A stretch of DNA of 64,000 nucleotides from CBDBZX01 sp965213645 (GTDB taxonomy: Bacteria > Deinococcota > Deinococci > Deinococcales > Trueperaceae): the NCBI GenBank assembly GCA_965213645.1, contig CBDBZX010000004.1:310001-374000 (forward strand). The letters are read 5' to 3'. Each line of letters begins with the position of its first letter. The first letter of the stretch is position 1. Shown here piece after piece: positions 17,176-24,330 of the stretch. The translations under genes and the position numbers were made by a program. The notes beneath the pieces are model-generated. The model did not search any database. It saw nothing but the letters and a program-made list of their open reading frames with translations, and was not told the origin of the DNA.

Positions 17176-18277
17176 GCGCCATCACCTCTCGTTTTTCGCG
17201 CTCCAACCTCTCCCCCGTCTCCGCGCTATACAGGACGATGTTTTCGGGCGAGATACCCACCGTCACCGGACCTTCAGTAAGTCCTTTTAGCTCGTCATGC
17301 CGCAGCACCGAAGTCAGCGCGACCTCTCTGTCTTTCTTGTCTTTAGCTTGCAGATACGCGACGAACTCGCCGCCCAAGTTCTCAATCAGCGTAAGCTCGG
17401 CGGCAAAGGTCAAGTCGGCGGATTCGCTTGGATTGAGATGTACATCTTGAGGTCGGATAGCGAGCATGACCTCCTCTGCATCTTCCAAATCGTCCACAGG
17501 TAAATCGAACAAAGAGGTTTTGAGCGTGTTAGAAACGAGCCGCCCCTCGAGCAAGTTCGTCTTGGGAAATCCCAAGAGCGCCATCGTCCGAACATGCTGC
17601 GGCCTTTCGTAGACCTCTTCAAAGTCGCCTGCTTCGACAACCCGTCCACCATCTAAAATTTGAATCTCTTCAGCGAGCATTTGCGCCTCTAAGGTGTCCG
17701 AAGTCGTGTAGATAAAGGTCGCGCCCAAGTCCGCTTGCATCGTCTGAAAGTCGTCGAAAAGCTGCTCGCGGAGTTTGAAGTCAAGTCCGGTCAAGGGGTC
17801 ATCCAGCACGAAAATTTTGGTCTGTTTGACGATGCCCCGCGCAATCGCCACGCGCTGCTTTTGTCCGCCGGAGAGTTGATTCGGCGATTTCTGCAAGAGG
17901 TCGTGGATACCGAGTTGCTCCGCCGCTTCGCGCACGGCGGGTTCGATGTCGGACTTGGACGCCCTTGCTAGCTTGAGTGGATAGGCGATGTTCTCAAACA
18001 CGCTGTAGTGCGGGTAGAGCGCAAAGGACTGCGGCACGTAGCCGATATTTCGTTCACCGGGAGGTGTCTTCGTGACCTCTTCACCGCGCAGAAAGACGCG
18101 CCCCGAGGTGGGCTTTTCCAAGCCGATGAGGACGCGCAAGAGCGTGGACTTACCACTCGCAGGTGCGCCAAGAATGACCGTGAAACTCCCCTCGCGAACG
18201 CTCAAATCGACGTTGTCCAGCACGACCTCACGCCCGTAGCGCTTGCTAACCTCTTCGAAGCGAACCGCTGAACTCAT
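17168..18277 (-). CDS. polyol ABC transporter ATPase with a degenerate Walker B and H-loop
   Basis: This is the second MalK-like ATPase of the same importer, 369 residues. Walker A GAPASGKST (37-45), Q83 and the signature LSGGQKQR (135-142) are intact. The catalytic Glu after Walker B is Asp (IFVLDDP, residue 160) and the H-loop histidine is Ser193 (TTSDTLEA). These changes complement the loss of LSGGQ in the ATPase encoded next (8-bp overlap). A TOBE-like regulatory domain follows. Expected to be an obligate heterodimer partner rather than an independent ATPase. Confidence 0.88.
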   Translation of the reverse strand: MSSAVRFEEVSKRYGREVVLDNVDLSVREGSFTVILGAPASGKSTLLRVLIGLEKPTSGRVFLRGEEVTKTPPGERNIGYVPQSFALYPHYSVFENIAYPLKLARASKSDIEPAVREAAEQLGIHDLLQKSPNQLSGGQKQRVAIARGIVKQTKIFVLDDPLTGLDFKLREQLFDDFQTMQADLGATFIYTTSDTLEAQMLAEEIQILDGGRVVEAGDFEEVYERPQHVRTMALLGFPKTNLLEGRLVSNTLKTSLFDLPVDDLEDAEEVMLAIRPQDVHLNPSESADLTFAAELTLIENLGGEFVAYLQAKDKKDREVALTSVLRHDELKGLTEGPVTVGISPENIVLYSAETGERLEREKREVMARG

Positions 18278-18640
18278 TCAGCGCCCCAACTGCGTGAGAA
18301 TCGGCGCGAGAACGATACCGAGCCCGAAGACCACCGCAACGATGAGCATGGAGACTCCTAAGAGCTTCATCGACTTGCCGAAGCCTGCACTCGCCGGGAT
18401 GTTGCCGAAGGCGATTTGCAAAATAGCAGACACGATGAGCGTGATGAGCCCGATCTGGTAGAGCAGAAGCCCTAAGTCAATCTCAACGCCGCCCACCTCA
18501 AAAAAGGTCACAAACTGCTGCGTCATGAGCACAAAGCTCGCCAGCATCACCCAGACTAAAGCGGCTTGAGTTCTCGAGGCAAAGGTCGGCTTGAACCTCT
18601 TCTCTTTCACATCGCTCTCGTCCACCTCTCTTTCACTCAT
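18278..18640 (-). CDS. small membrane protein of the polyol transporter operon
   Basis: This 120-residue protein has a charged N-terminus and about three hydrophobic segments (near 28-45, 55-78 and 92-113). I do not recognise the family. It overlaps the permease stop by 4 bp and abuts the ATPase start, so it is translated with the transporter. Rhizobium glycerol importers (glpSTPQUV) also encode a small membrane protein, GlpU, near the permeases. By position this could be an equivalent accessory subunit, but sequence homology is not claimed. Confidence 0.7.
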   Translation of the reverse strand: MSEREVDESDVKEKRFKPTFASRTQAALVWVMLASFVLMTQQFVTFFEVGGVEIDLGLLLYQIGLITLIVSAILQIAFGNIPASAGFGKSMKLLGVSMLIVAVVFGLGIVLAPILTQLGR

Positions 18641-19461
18641 ACCTCACCTCTGACCGTGCCGAAGGTCATCCCCACCAAGAGGTATTTTTGAAAGACGAAG
18701 ATCAGGATGATGGGTAAAAGCATGTAAACAGAGGTCAGCGTCGCCATAAAGGTCCAGTCCACGCCCGCGTTCGCGTAGAGGTTCGTCGCCAAGAGGACGG
18801 GAACCGTCGCGCTCCGTGGTCCGCTCACGATGAAGTTGAATAAAAACTCGTTCCAGACGAAGATGAGGTTGAAGATAAAAGCGGCAATCAAACCGGGGCG
18901 CACCTGCGGCAACACGACACGGAAGAGCGTGTGCCAGCGAGAGCCTCCATTCACCAGCGCCGTCTCGTCAAAACGCTTCGAAACCCCGTCGATGAAGCCC
19001 TTCAAAATCCACACCGAAAAGGGGATGCTAAACATCGCGTAGAACATCACCACGCCCCACCACGAGCCCTTCCAGCCGAACGCCACGTACATGAGGTAGA
19101 CGGGGATAATCACGGCGGCAGCCGGAACCATCCGCACGGACAAGAGCAAGAACATCGTGAGGTCGGTGCCTTTAGGCTGAAAGCGGGAGAAGCTGTACGC
19201 CGCCAGAAACGACACGACGATGGCGATGGCGAGCGCGGTGAGCGAGATGAGGATGCTGTTGGCGAAGTACGGCAACACGTTCGGGCGGCTGAAGAGGTCT
19301 TGGTAATTCGCCAGCGTCGGCGTGAAGAAGAACTGTGGCGGCGTCGCCAGGATACCGCGAATCGTCTTAAACGAACTCATGAATATCCACAGAATCGGCG
19401 CGAAGAAGAGGAGCGCGACGAGCCATAAGACGATGTGGTAGAGGTGCTTGTTGACTCTCAT
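18637..19461 (-). CDS. ABC transporter permease (CUT1, MalG-like)
   Basis: This is an inner-membrane subunit of the polyol importer. The 274-residue protein has six transmembrane helices and the cytoplasmic EAA loop near 160-180 (ALVNGGSRWHTLFRVVLP) that docks the ATPase. It belongs to the MalG/UgpE-like carbohydrate permeases. It is separated from the other permease gene by 235 bp holding a family B repeat, so full-length mRNA would carry that hairpin element between the two permeases. Confidence 0.9.
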   Translation of the reverse strand: MRVNKHLYHIVLWLVALLFFAPILWIFMSSFKTIRGILATPPQFFFTPTLANYQDLFSRPNVLPYFANSILISLTALAIAIVVSFLAAYSFSRFQPKGTDLTMFLLLSVRMVPAAAVIIPVYLMYVAFGWKGSWWGVVMFYAMFSIPFSVWILKGFIDGVSKRFDETALVNGGSRWHTLFRVVLPQVRPGLIAAFIFNLIFVWNEFLFNFIVSGPRSATVPVLLATNLYANAGVDWTFMATLTSVYMLLPIILIFVFQKYLLVGMTFGTVRGEV

Positions 19462-19498
19462 ACAGAGACATCCCTAAGCGCCGCCTGAACATTTAACT

Positions 19499-19602
19499 TG
19501 TCATTCTGAACGAAACGAAGTGGAGTGAAAGAGTCTCTGCCCTTGCCTTCTCCCCTATCAGAGAGTGCAAGACGAGACCCCTCGACGTGGCTCGGGGTGA
19601 CA
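19499..19602. repeat. repeat family B copy 2, inside the polyol transporter operon
   Basis: Begins TGTCATTCTGAACGAAACGA and ends CTCGGGGTGACA. It lacks the CCCCTTTCGGGG module found in copies 1 and 4. It lies between the two permease genes. The rest of the 235-bp gap holds nothing I recognise. Confidence 0.7.
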
Positions 19603-19696
19603 ACAGTGTTATAGAATTTAGCTGACAAGGTGCTCAGAATGACAAACGCTTTAGTGAGGCTCGAAGATTGACATTCACTCAACCCGTACACCTTAT

Positions 19697-20659
19697 TCAC
19701 GAGACCACCTCCTGCTGACGGCTGTTGAGGTTCAAGATGTAGAGGTAAATGGACGTAAACGCGATGGCGGTCAAGAGGAGAATCAGCGCCAGCGCCGACG
19801 ACCAGCCCATCTGGAAGGAGTCGAAGGCTTTGCGGTAGAGCGAGAGCGCGACCAACTCCGTCGTGTTGCCCGGTCCGCCCTGCGTCATCAGATAGATGAG
19901 GTCCATCGTCTTGAAGGATTCGATAGTGCGCAGCAAGATTCCAAGCATGAGGATGAACTTAGCCCTCGGCAAGATAATGTGCCAAAAGCGCTTCCACCAC
20001 GATAAGCGGTCGATTTCGGCGGCTTCTAGCTCGGCTTGCGGCACAGACCCTAGCGCCGCTAAGGTAATCAGAATCATAAAGGGCGTCCACATCCACACGT
20101 CCACCGCCAACACGGAGGCAAACGCCCAATTCCGGTTACCGATAAAGTCGATATTCGTACCGAAAAAGCCCAAAAAATAGTTGTAAATCCCGAAGGTCGG
20201 TTCGTAGAGGTACTGATAGAACGCGCCCACCGCGACAGGCGTGATAATCATCGGCGTAAAGAGGAGCGTCAGCGCGACGCGGCGTCCTGGCAAGTTGGCG
20301 CTGCCCCAGAAGAGGACGCCCAAGAGCGTACCCAAGAGCGTTTCAACGCCAACTGTCAGCGCCACCCAGATAAAGGTGCGCGAGAGACTCTCCCACACGC
20401 CGAAGTCGAAGGCGATGTCTTCGAAATTTCCTAGCCCTGCAAAACTCGGCGGCTGCCCCAACTTGAGCGAATAGTCGTAAAAACTCAAGCCGACGAGCCA
20501 CAACACCGGGATGACGTTCCAGATGAGGAAGAAGAGCAGCGCGGGTAAGATGAGGAGGAGTGGGAAGAGACGGGCGTCGTCGAAGAGACGCTGTAAGCGC
20601 TGCCCGAACGAGGGGCGCGGCGGGGTTTCGGTTCTGGCTTGCACCCTCGAGTCAGCCAT
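19697..20659 (-). CDS. ABC transporter permease (CUT1, MalF-like)
   Basis: This is the other transmembrane subunit of the polyol importer, six helices with an EAA loop near 215-235 (AAEIDRLSWWKRFWHIILP). I prefer the start at 20659 (MADSRVQ) over the in-frame upstream ATG at 20686, giving about 320 residues. A 270-bp gap with another family B repeat separates it from the binding-protein gene. Confidence 0.88.
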   Translation of the reverse strand: MADSRVQARTETPPRPSFGQRLQRLFDDARLFPLLLILPALLFFLIWNVIPVLWLVGLSFYDYSLKLGQPPSFAGLGNFEDIAFDFGVWESLSRTFIWVALTVGVETLLGTLLGVLFWGSANLPGRRVALTLLFTPMIITPVAVGAFYQYLYEPTFGIYNYFLGFFGTNIDFIGNRNWAFASVLAVDVWMWTPFMILITLAALGSVPQAELEAAEIDRLSWWKRFWHIILPRAKFILMLGILLRTIESFKTMDLIYLMTQGGPGNTTELVALSLYRKAFDSFQMGWSSALALILLLTAIAFTSIYLYILNLNSRQQEVVS

Positions 20660-20776
20660 CAGTAACCTCACAGATAAGCGGCACACCTCTTACATCCATC
20701 TTCTCGAGAGGTTCACCGGAAACAAAGATAGTTTGAGCGGGTACGCGCAACTTGAAACACCTTTCAAAACTACATT

Positions 20777-20920
20777 TGTCATTCTGAACGCAGTGAAGAA
20801 TCTCTGCATTCGCCTCCTCGCCTAGTAGAGAGTAGAAGGCGAGATTCTTCATCAGGCGAAGCCCATCCTGTAAAGGACTACACGGAGCCTGCCCTGGTGA
20901 GGGTTTCGTTCAGAATGACA
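20777..20920. repeat. repeat family B copy 3, a complete inverted-repeat element
   Basis: This 144-bp element has terminal inverted repeats TGTCATTCTGAACG and CGTTCAGAATGACA. A second internal pair, GAATCTCTGCATTCGCC and AGGCGAGATTCTTC, is near its middle. It looks like a palindromic MITE and shows the full form of which copies 1, 2 and 4 are truncated. It sits between the binding-protein and first permease genes. Confidence 0.75.
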
Positions 20921-20958
20921 ATTCAGGGCGCGTGGACTCTTCCCACGCGCCTCATTAC

Positions 20959-22395
20959 TCAGCGCAAACGGGCGCGGCGGCACTCCCTCGAGGGTTCGAT
21001 ATCCGTCCGTCCCGCCTCATTGAGAATCTTCTGCTGCTCACACGCAATCCAGGTGAGCGTGTTGAGGGGGTCGTCCACCTGGCCCGAGGTAAAGGCGGTA
21101 AAGCCCTCCTGCTGTGTGGAGAGCATCTCCGAGTAAACGGGCTCGTGCCAGAAGTCGCGGGCGCGGTCGTCTTGGAGCATGTATTTGTAAGCGCGGTTCC
21201 AGGGGTTGATGTTTTCGAACTCAGGGTCCGTCATGGCTTGCTCAGTCGTGGGGTTGCCGCCACGACGGGCGAACTCCAACTGCGTCTCGGGCAGATACCA
21301 CCATTTGAGAAAGTCCACCGCCACGCGCTGCTGCTCGGGCGTGTTGTAGGCGTTTAAGACCCAAGGCTGCCCACCCATCGAGTAGGTGCGGTCCGTCGAG
21401 CCGTCGGCGCGTTCGAAGACGGGCGGCGGCACGACCATCACGTTCTCGCGGTTCTCGTCGGTGATCATGCCTAAACCCACCGCAGCCCACTGAAAGGCGG
21501 TGGCAACTTTGCCCTGCGCGAAGATGTCCACCACTTCCGCGATGCCGTAGTTCTGTGCGCCCGGTGGCATGTACTGGAGCATTCGCTTGTTCCACTCCAT
21601 TGCCTCGGCGTTCACTTCAGTGTTGAGGATACCTTCGATCTGTCCAGTCTCCTGGTCCCAAATGTCGCCACCCATCGAGAACATGAAGGGGTAGAGGTTC
21701 ATCGAGGCGTAGTCGTACTCTTTGGCGTACTGCATGGCGGAGCCGTAGAGGTCTTCGTTAGGGCGGTTGAAGAAGGCGGCGATGTCCTCGTATTCGCTCA
21801 TGGTGAGAGTTTCAAAGTCCTCAAAGGTCTGCGGCAGCGCTCGGCCATACTCGGCTTGGAAGGCTTCTTGCTCAGCCGGGTCCTCGAACAAATCTTTGCG
21901 GATAAAGAGCACCATCACGTCGCCCTCTTGCGGCAAGCCCCAAAGCTGATCGGTGCCGTCGGGGTAAGTCATGTAGGTACTCACCACGATGGGGTCATAC
22001 CAGGCAATATCGAGTTCGGGGTTCTGGGCGATGATCTCGTTCATGTTGACGATCCAGCCCGGCTCCGCGAACGCGCCCAACCACTGGCTGTCGCTGATAA
22101 TGATGTTGAACTCGTTCGAGCGGGTGGCGAGCGAGGCGGCGGCTTTTTGGAAGAGCTGCGAGAAGGGCGCTTCGGAAAAGGCAAAAGAGACGTCGTAGCC
22201 GTAGTTCTCCTGGGCGTAGGGCGCAAACAGCTCTTGCGCCATCTCGACCCCTAAGCTGCTCGGCAGCCAACCGCCGATGCCCAAGATGGTCATGTCGAAG
22301 GATTGTCCGGCAAGCGGGTGCTCCTCTTGAGCGAACGCGGAGAGCGGCAGCATCAATATGAGAGCGAGACAGAGTGAGCGTAACGGTTTGGACAT
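20959..22395 (-). CDS. ABC transporter substrate-binding protein for a polyol or sugar
   Basis: This exported CUT1-type binding protein has 478 residues. The N-terminus is a classical signal peptide (basic MSKPLR, hydrophobic core, cleavage expected after SAFA at about 22). There is no lipobox cysteine, so it is periplasmic rather than lipid-anchored. Tryptophan- and aromatic-rich segments fit a polyol or sugar ligand. The gene order binding protein, permease, permease, small membrane protein, ATPase, ATPase recalls glycerol importers. A good ribosome site (AAAGGAG) precedes the ATG. Confidence 0.88.
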   Translation of the reverse strand: MSKPLRSLCLALILMLPLSAFAQEEHPLAGQSFDMTILGIGGWLPSSLGVEMAQELFAPYAQENYGYDVSFAFSEAPFSQLFQKAAASLATRSNEFNIIISDSQWLGAFAEPGWIVNMNEIIAQNPELDIAWYDPIVVSTYMTYPDGTDQLWGLPQEGDVMVLFIRKDLFEDPAEQEAFQAEYGRALPQTFEDFETLTMSEYEDIAAFFNRPNEDLYGSAMQYAKEYDYASMNLYPFMFSMGGDIWDQETGQIEGILNTEVNAEAMEWNKRMLQYMPPGAQNYGIAEVVDIFAQGKVATAFQWAAVGLGMITDENRENVMVVPPPVFERADGSTDRTYSMGGQPWVLNAYNTPEQQRVAVDFLKWWYLPETQLEFARRGGNPTTEQAMTDPEFENINPWNRAYKYMLQDDRARDFWHEPVYSEMLSTQQEGFTAFTSGQVDDPLNTLTWIACEQQKILNEAGRTDIEPSRECRRARLR

Positions 22396-22426
22396 GAAAA
22401 CTCCTTTTCTCGAGAATGTCTTAGGT

Positions 22427-22450
22427 TTGCCAACGGCTAAAAGCTAAGGG
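22427..22450. repeat. short repeat family D copy 1
   Basis: Contains GGCTAAAAGCTAAGGGCTTC, related to longer copies at 24.2 and 40.1 kb. It lies between the rpiB-like and binding-protein genes. Confidence 0.5.
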
Positions 22451-22455
22451 CTTCA

Positions 22456-22923
22456 CTACCTCTTTTCAGCGTTCCGCTCCCTTTCTAACGCGGTGATCTT
22501 ATCGACTTTGCGACGAGAGCGCCCCTCTTGAAACTCAGATGCGAGCCAAGCGTCCACAATCTGCTCCGCCAAGGCTTCCCCGACAACCTTCGCGCCCATC
22601 GTCAGAATTTGCGCGTTGTTGCTCTTGCGGGCGCGTTCTGCTGAGTAGGTATCGTGGGCTTGGGCGGCGCTGACGCCCGGCACTTTGTTCGCCGTAATCG
22701 CCATGCCGATGCCCGTACCGCAGATTAAAATGCCGCGTTTTTGAGGGTCGTCGGCGAGCGTTTTGGCGAGCTTGCCCGCGACATCGGGGTAGTCAACCGG
22801 GTCGGTGGAGTCAGGACCGAAGTCGGTGACGTCGATGCCCTTCTCTTCCATATACGCCTTGACCGCCTCTTTCAGGACGTAGCCTGCGTGGTCTGCGCCG
22901 ATAGAGACTTTCGTTTGGGTCAT
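22456..22923 (-). CDS. RpiB/LacAB-family sugar-phosphate isomerase (EryI/DerI type)
   Basis: This 155-residue isomerase interconverts aldose and ketose phosphates. Conserved features are GADHAGYVLKE at the N-terminus, the catalytic Cys in LICGTGIGMAI near 67, the ANKVPGVSAAQAHD segment with the catalytic His, and the SNNAQILTMG loop. With the DhaK-like kinase and TIM-like isomerase it completes the set that would turn L-erythrulose into D-erythrose 4-phosphate. Ribose-5-phosphate isomerase activity is the alternative. First gene of the leftward operon, with ribosome site GGGAGG. Confidence 0.88.
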   Translation of the reverse strand: MTQTKVSIGADHAGYVLKEAVKAYMEEKGIDVTDFGPDSTDPVDYPDVAGKLAKTLADDPQKRGILICGTGIGMAITANKVPGVSAAQAHDTYSAERARKSNNAQILTMGAKVVGEALAEQIVDAWLASEFQEGRSRRKVDKITALERERNAEKR

Positions 22924-23155
22924 CGGACCTCCCTCGAGAGGATGCGCTCAGATGTTGACGCGCAGCACGTTCTCTCGTCTCTCAATTCGTGAAACAAGCA
23001 CCGCACACTTGTCTTACAAATGTCAAAAGAGATTGACTTATGTTATTTGCATCTTTATTATGAGCTAAACGCGCAGTAAATGTCAAGCGACACCAGTTTC
23101 CAAAGGGTAGACCGTGCAGTAGTGTCCACAGAGAGGTGCGGGTCAGAATTAGGTC
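22924..23155. promoter_or_regulatory. divergent control region between rpiB-like and the SorC regulator
   Basis: This 232-bp region separates two divergent units and is more AT-rich than its surroundings. It contains ACAAATGTCAAA at 23016-23027, the 5-bp inverted pair GTCAA/TTGAC (23022-23037, spaced by 6), ATTTGCA at 23045-23051, and another AATGTCAA near 23079. ACAAATGTCAAA plus ATTTGCA also occur upstream of the truncated ABC gene at 27528-27556, suggesting one regulator acts at both. Confidence 0.55.
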
Positions 23156-24172
23156 ATGGCAGCTTCCAAGCAAGACACCGTAGCGAAACGCTCGAGCCTC
23201 ACCCTGGGCGACACCCTCTTCGACACCCTCGTGGGCGAGAGTGACCCCCTCATCCACGCCGCGTGGCTCTACTATCACGAATCGTTGACGCAAGCGGAAA
23301 TCGCTCAGCGCTTGGGCGTCTCGCGCCCGTCGGTGGCGAATATGTTGGCGAGAGCCCGCGAAGAGGGCGTCGTGCGCATCAGCGTGCGCCCGGACTATCT
23401 GAGCGCTCTGACTTTAGCGAAAGAGGTGCGCGGGCATTTCGGACTGCAAGACGCGCTCATCGTGCCGAGTCAAAACGAGACGAACGCGCTCTACCGGAGC
23501 CTCGGGCAAGCGGGGGCGCTCTATTTAGAGCAAGTCCTCCACCCCGGCGAGGTCTTAGCGACGGCGTGGGGCGCAACTGTGCTAGAGGTTGCTCGAGCCC
23601 TCAGCGGTGAGCCGACTGAAAACCTCACCATCGCGCAATCTTTAGGCGGGCTCTCCACCGCCGCGCAGTTCAACCCCGGCAAGGTCGCCTCCATCATGGC
23701 GGACAAGCTCGGCGCAAGGGCGTATCACCTCTACGTGCCTGCGGTGGTGGACTCAAAGGAGGTGCGCGACATCTTGCTCCGCGACCGCTTCATCCACTCA
23801 GCCTTTGAGGTCGCCAAACGCGCCGACAAAGGGATTTTCGGCATCGGCAAGATGGCGCACGACGCCACGGTAGTGCAAGCGGGCTTCGTCGCGCCGCATC
23901 AGATCGACGAGTTGGCGAGCAAGGGCGCGGTGGGCGATTTGGCAGGGCGCTTCTTCGACCAAAACGGTCAGCCCGTCCACACCGAACTGAGCGAACGCCT
24001 CATCGCGCTGACCCTAGAGGAGATGCGCGACATTTCGCCGCTGATCGTCGTCGCAGGCGGACAGGGCAAAGCGGAGGCGATTTTGGGTGCGTTACGCGGT
24101 GATTACGTCAACGTTTTGATTACCGATGAACGTACGGCGCGGCGCGTACTTTCACTGGACAAGGAGCGGTAA
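23156..24172 (+). CDS. SorC/DeoR-family transcriptional regulator (EryD-like)
   Basis: This sugar-responsive regulator has 338 residues. An N-terminal helix-turn-helix at about 46-70 (LTQAEIAQRLGVSRPSVANML) is followed by a SorC sugar-phosphate-binding domain (from about 85, with the ATAWGATV and GGLSTAAQFNP phosphate-loop segments). The gene is divergent from the polyol operon, as eryD is near erythritol genes, and probably responds to a phosphorylated intermediate. Repressor or activator mode cannot be read from sequence. Confidence 0.88.
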   Translation: MAASKQDTVAKRSSLTLGDTLFDTLVGESDPLIHAAWLYYHESLTQAEIAQRLGVSRPSVANMLARAREEGVVRISVRPDYLSALTLAKEVRGHFGLQDALIVPSQNETNALYRSLGQAGALYLEQVLHPGEVLATAWGATVLEVARALSGEPTENLTIAQSLGGLSTAAQFNPGKVASIMADKLGARAYHLYVPAVVDSKEVRDILLRDRFIHSAFEVAKRADKGIFGIGKMAHDATVVQAGFVAPHQIDELASKGAVGDLAGRFFDQNGQPVHTELSERLIALTLEEMRDISPLIVVAGGQGKAEAILGALRGDYVNVLITDERTARRVLSLDKER

Positions 24173-24205
24173 TGGTTTGACTCAGCGTTTTGAACGTCAT
24201 CTTTA

Positions 24206-24289
24206 AGAAGCAATTAGCTTTTAGCCGTTAGGTATTAGCCAAAGGCTTTTGCTAAAAGCTAAGAGCTAACTGCCAATGGCTTCAAATCT
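24206..24289. repeat. short repeat family D copy 2
   Basis: Contains AGCTTTTAGC and its complement GCTAAAAGCT about 30 nt apart, plus further GCTAA words, forming a weak hairpin. It fills the gap between the regulator and aldolase genes. Confidence 0.5.
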
Positions 24290-24330
24290 TTATCGCTGAC
24301 GAGCCCTTATGGGACGTGAGGAGTGGTGAC

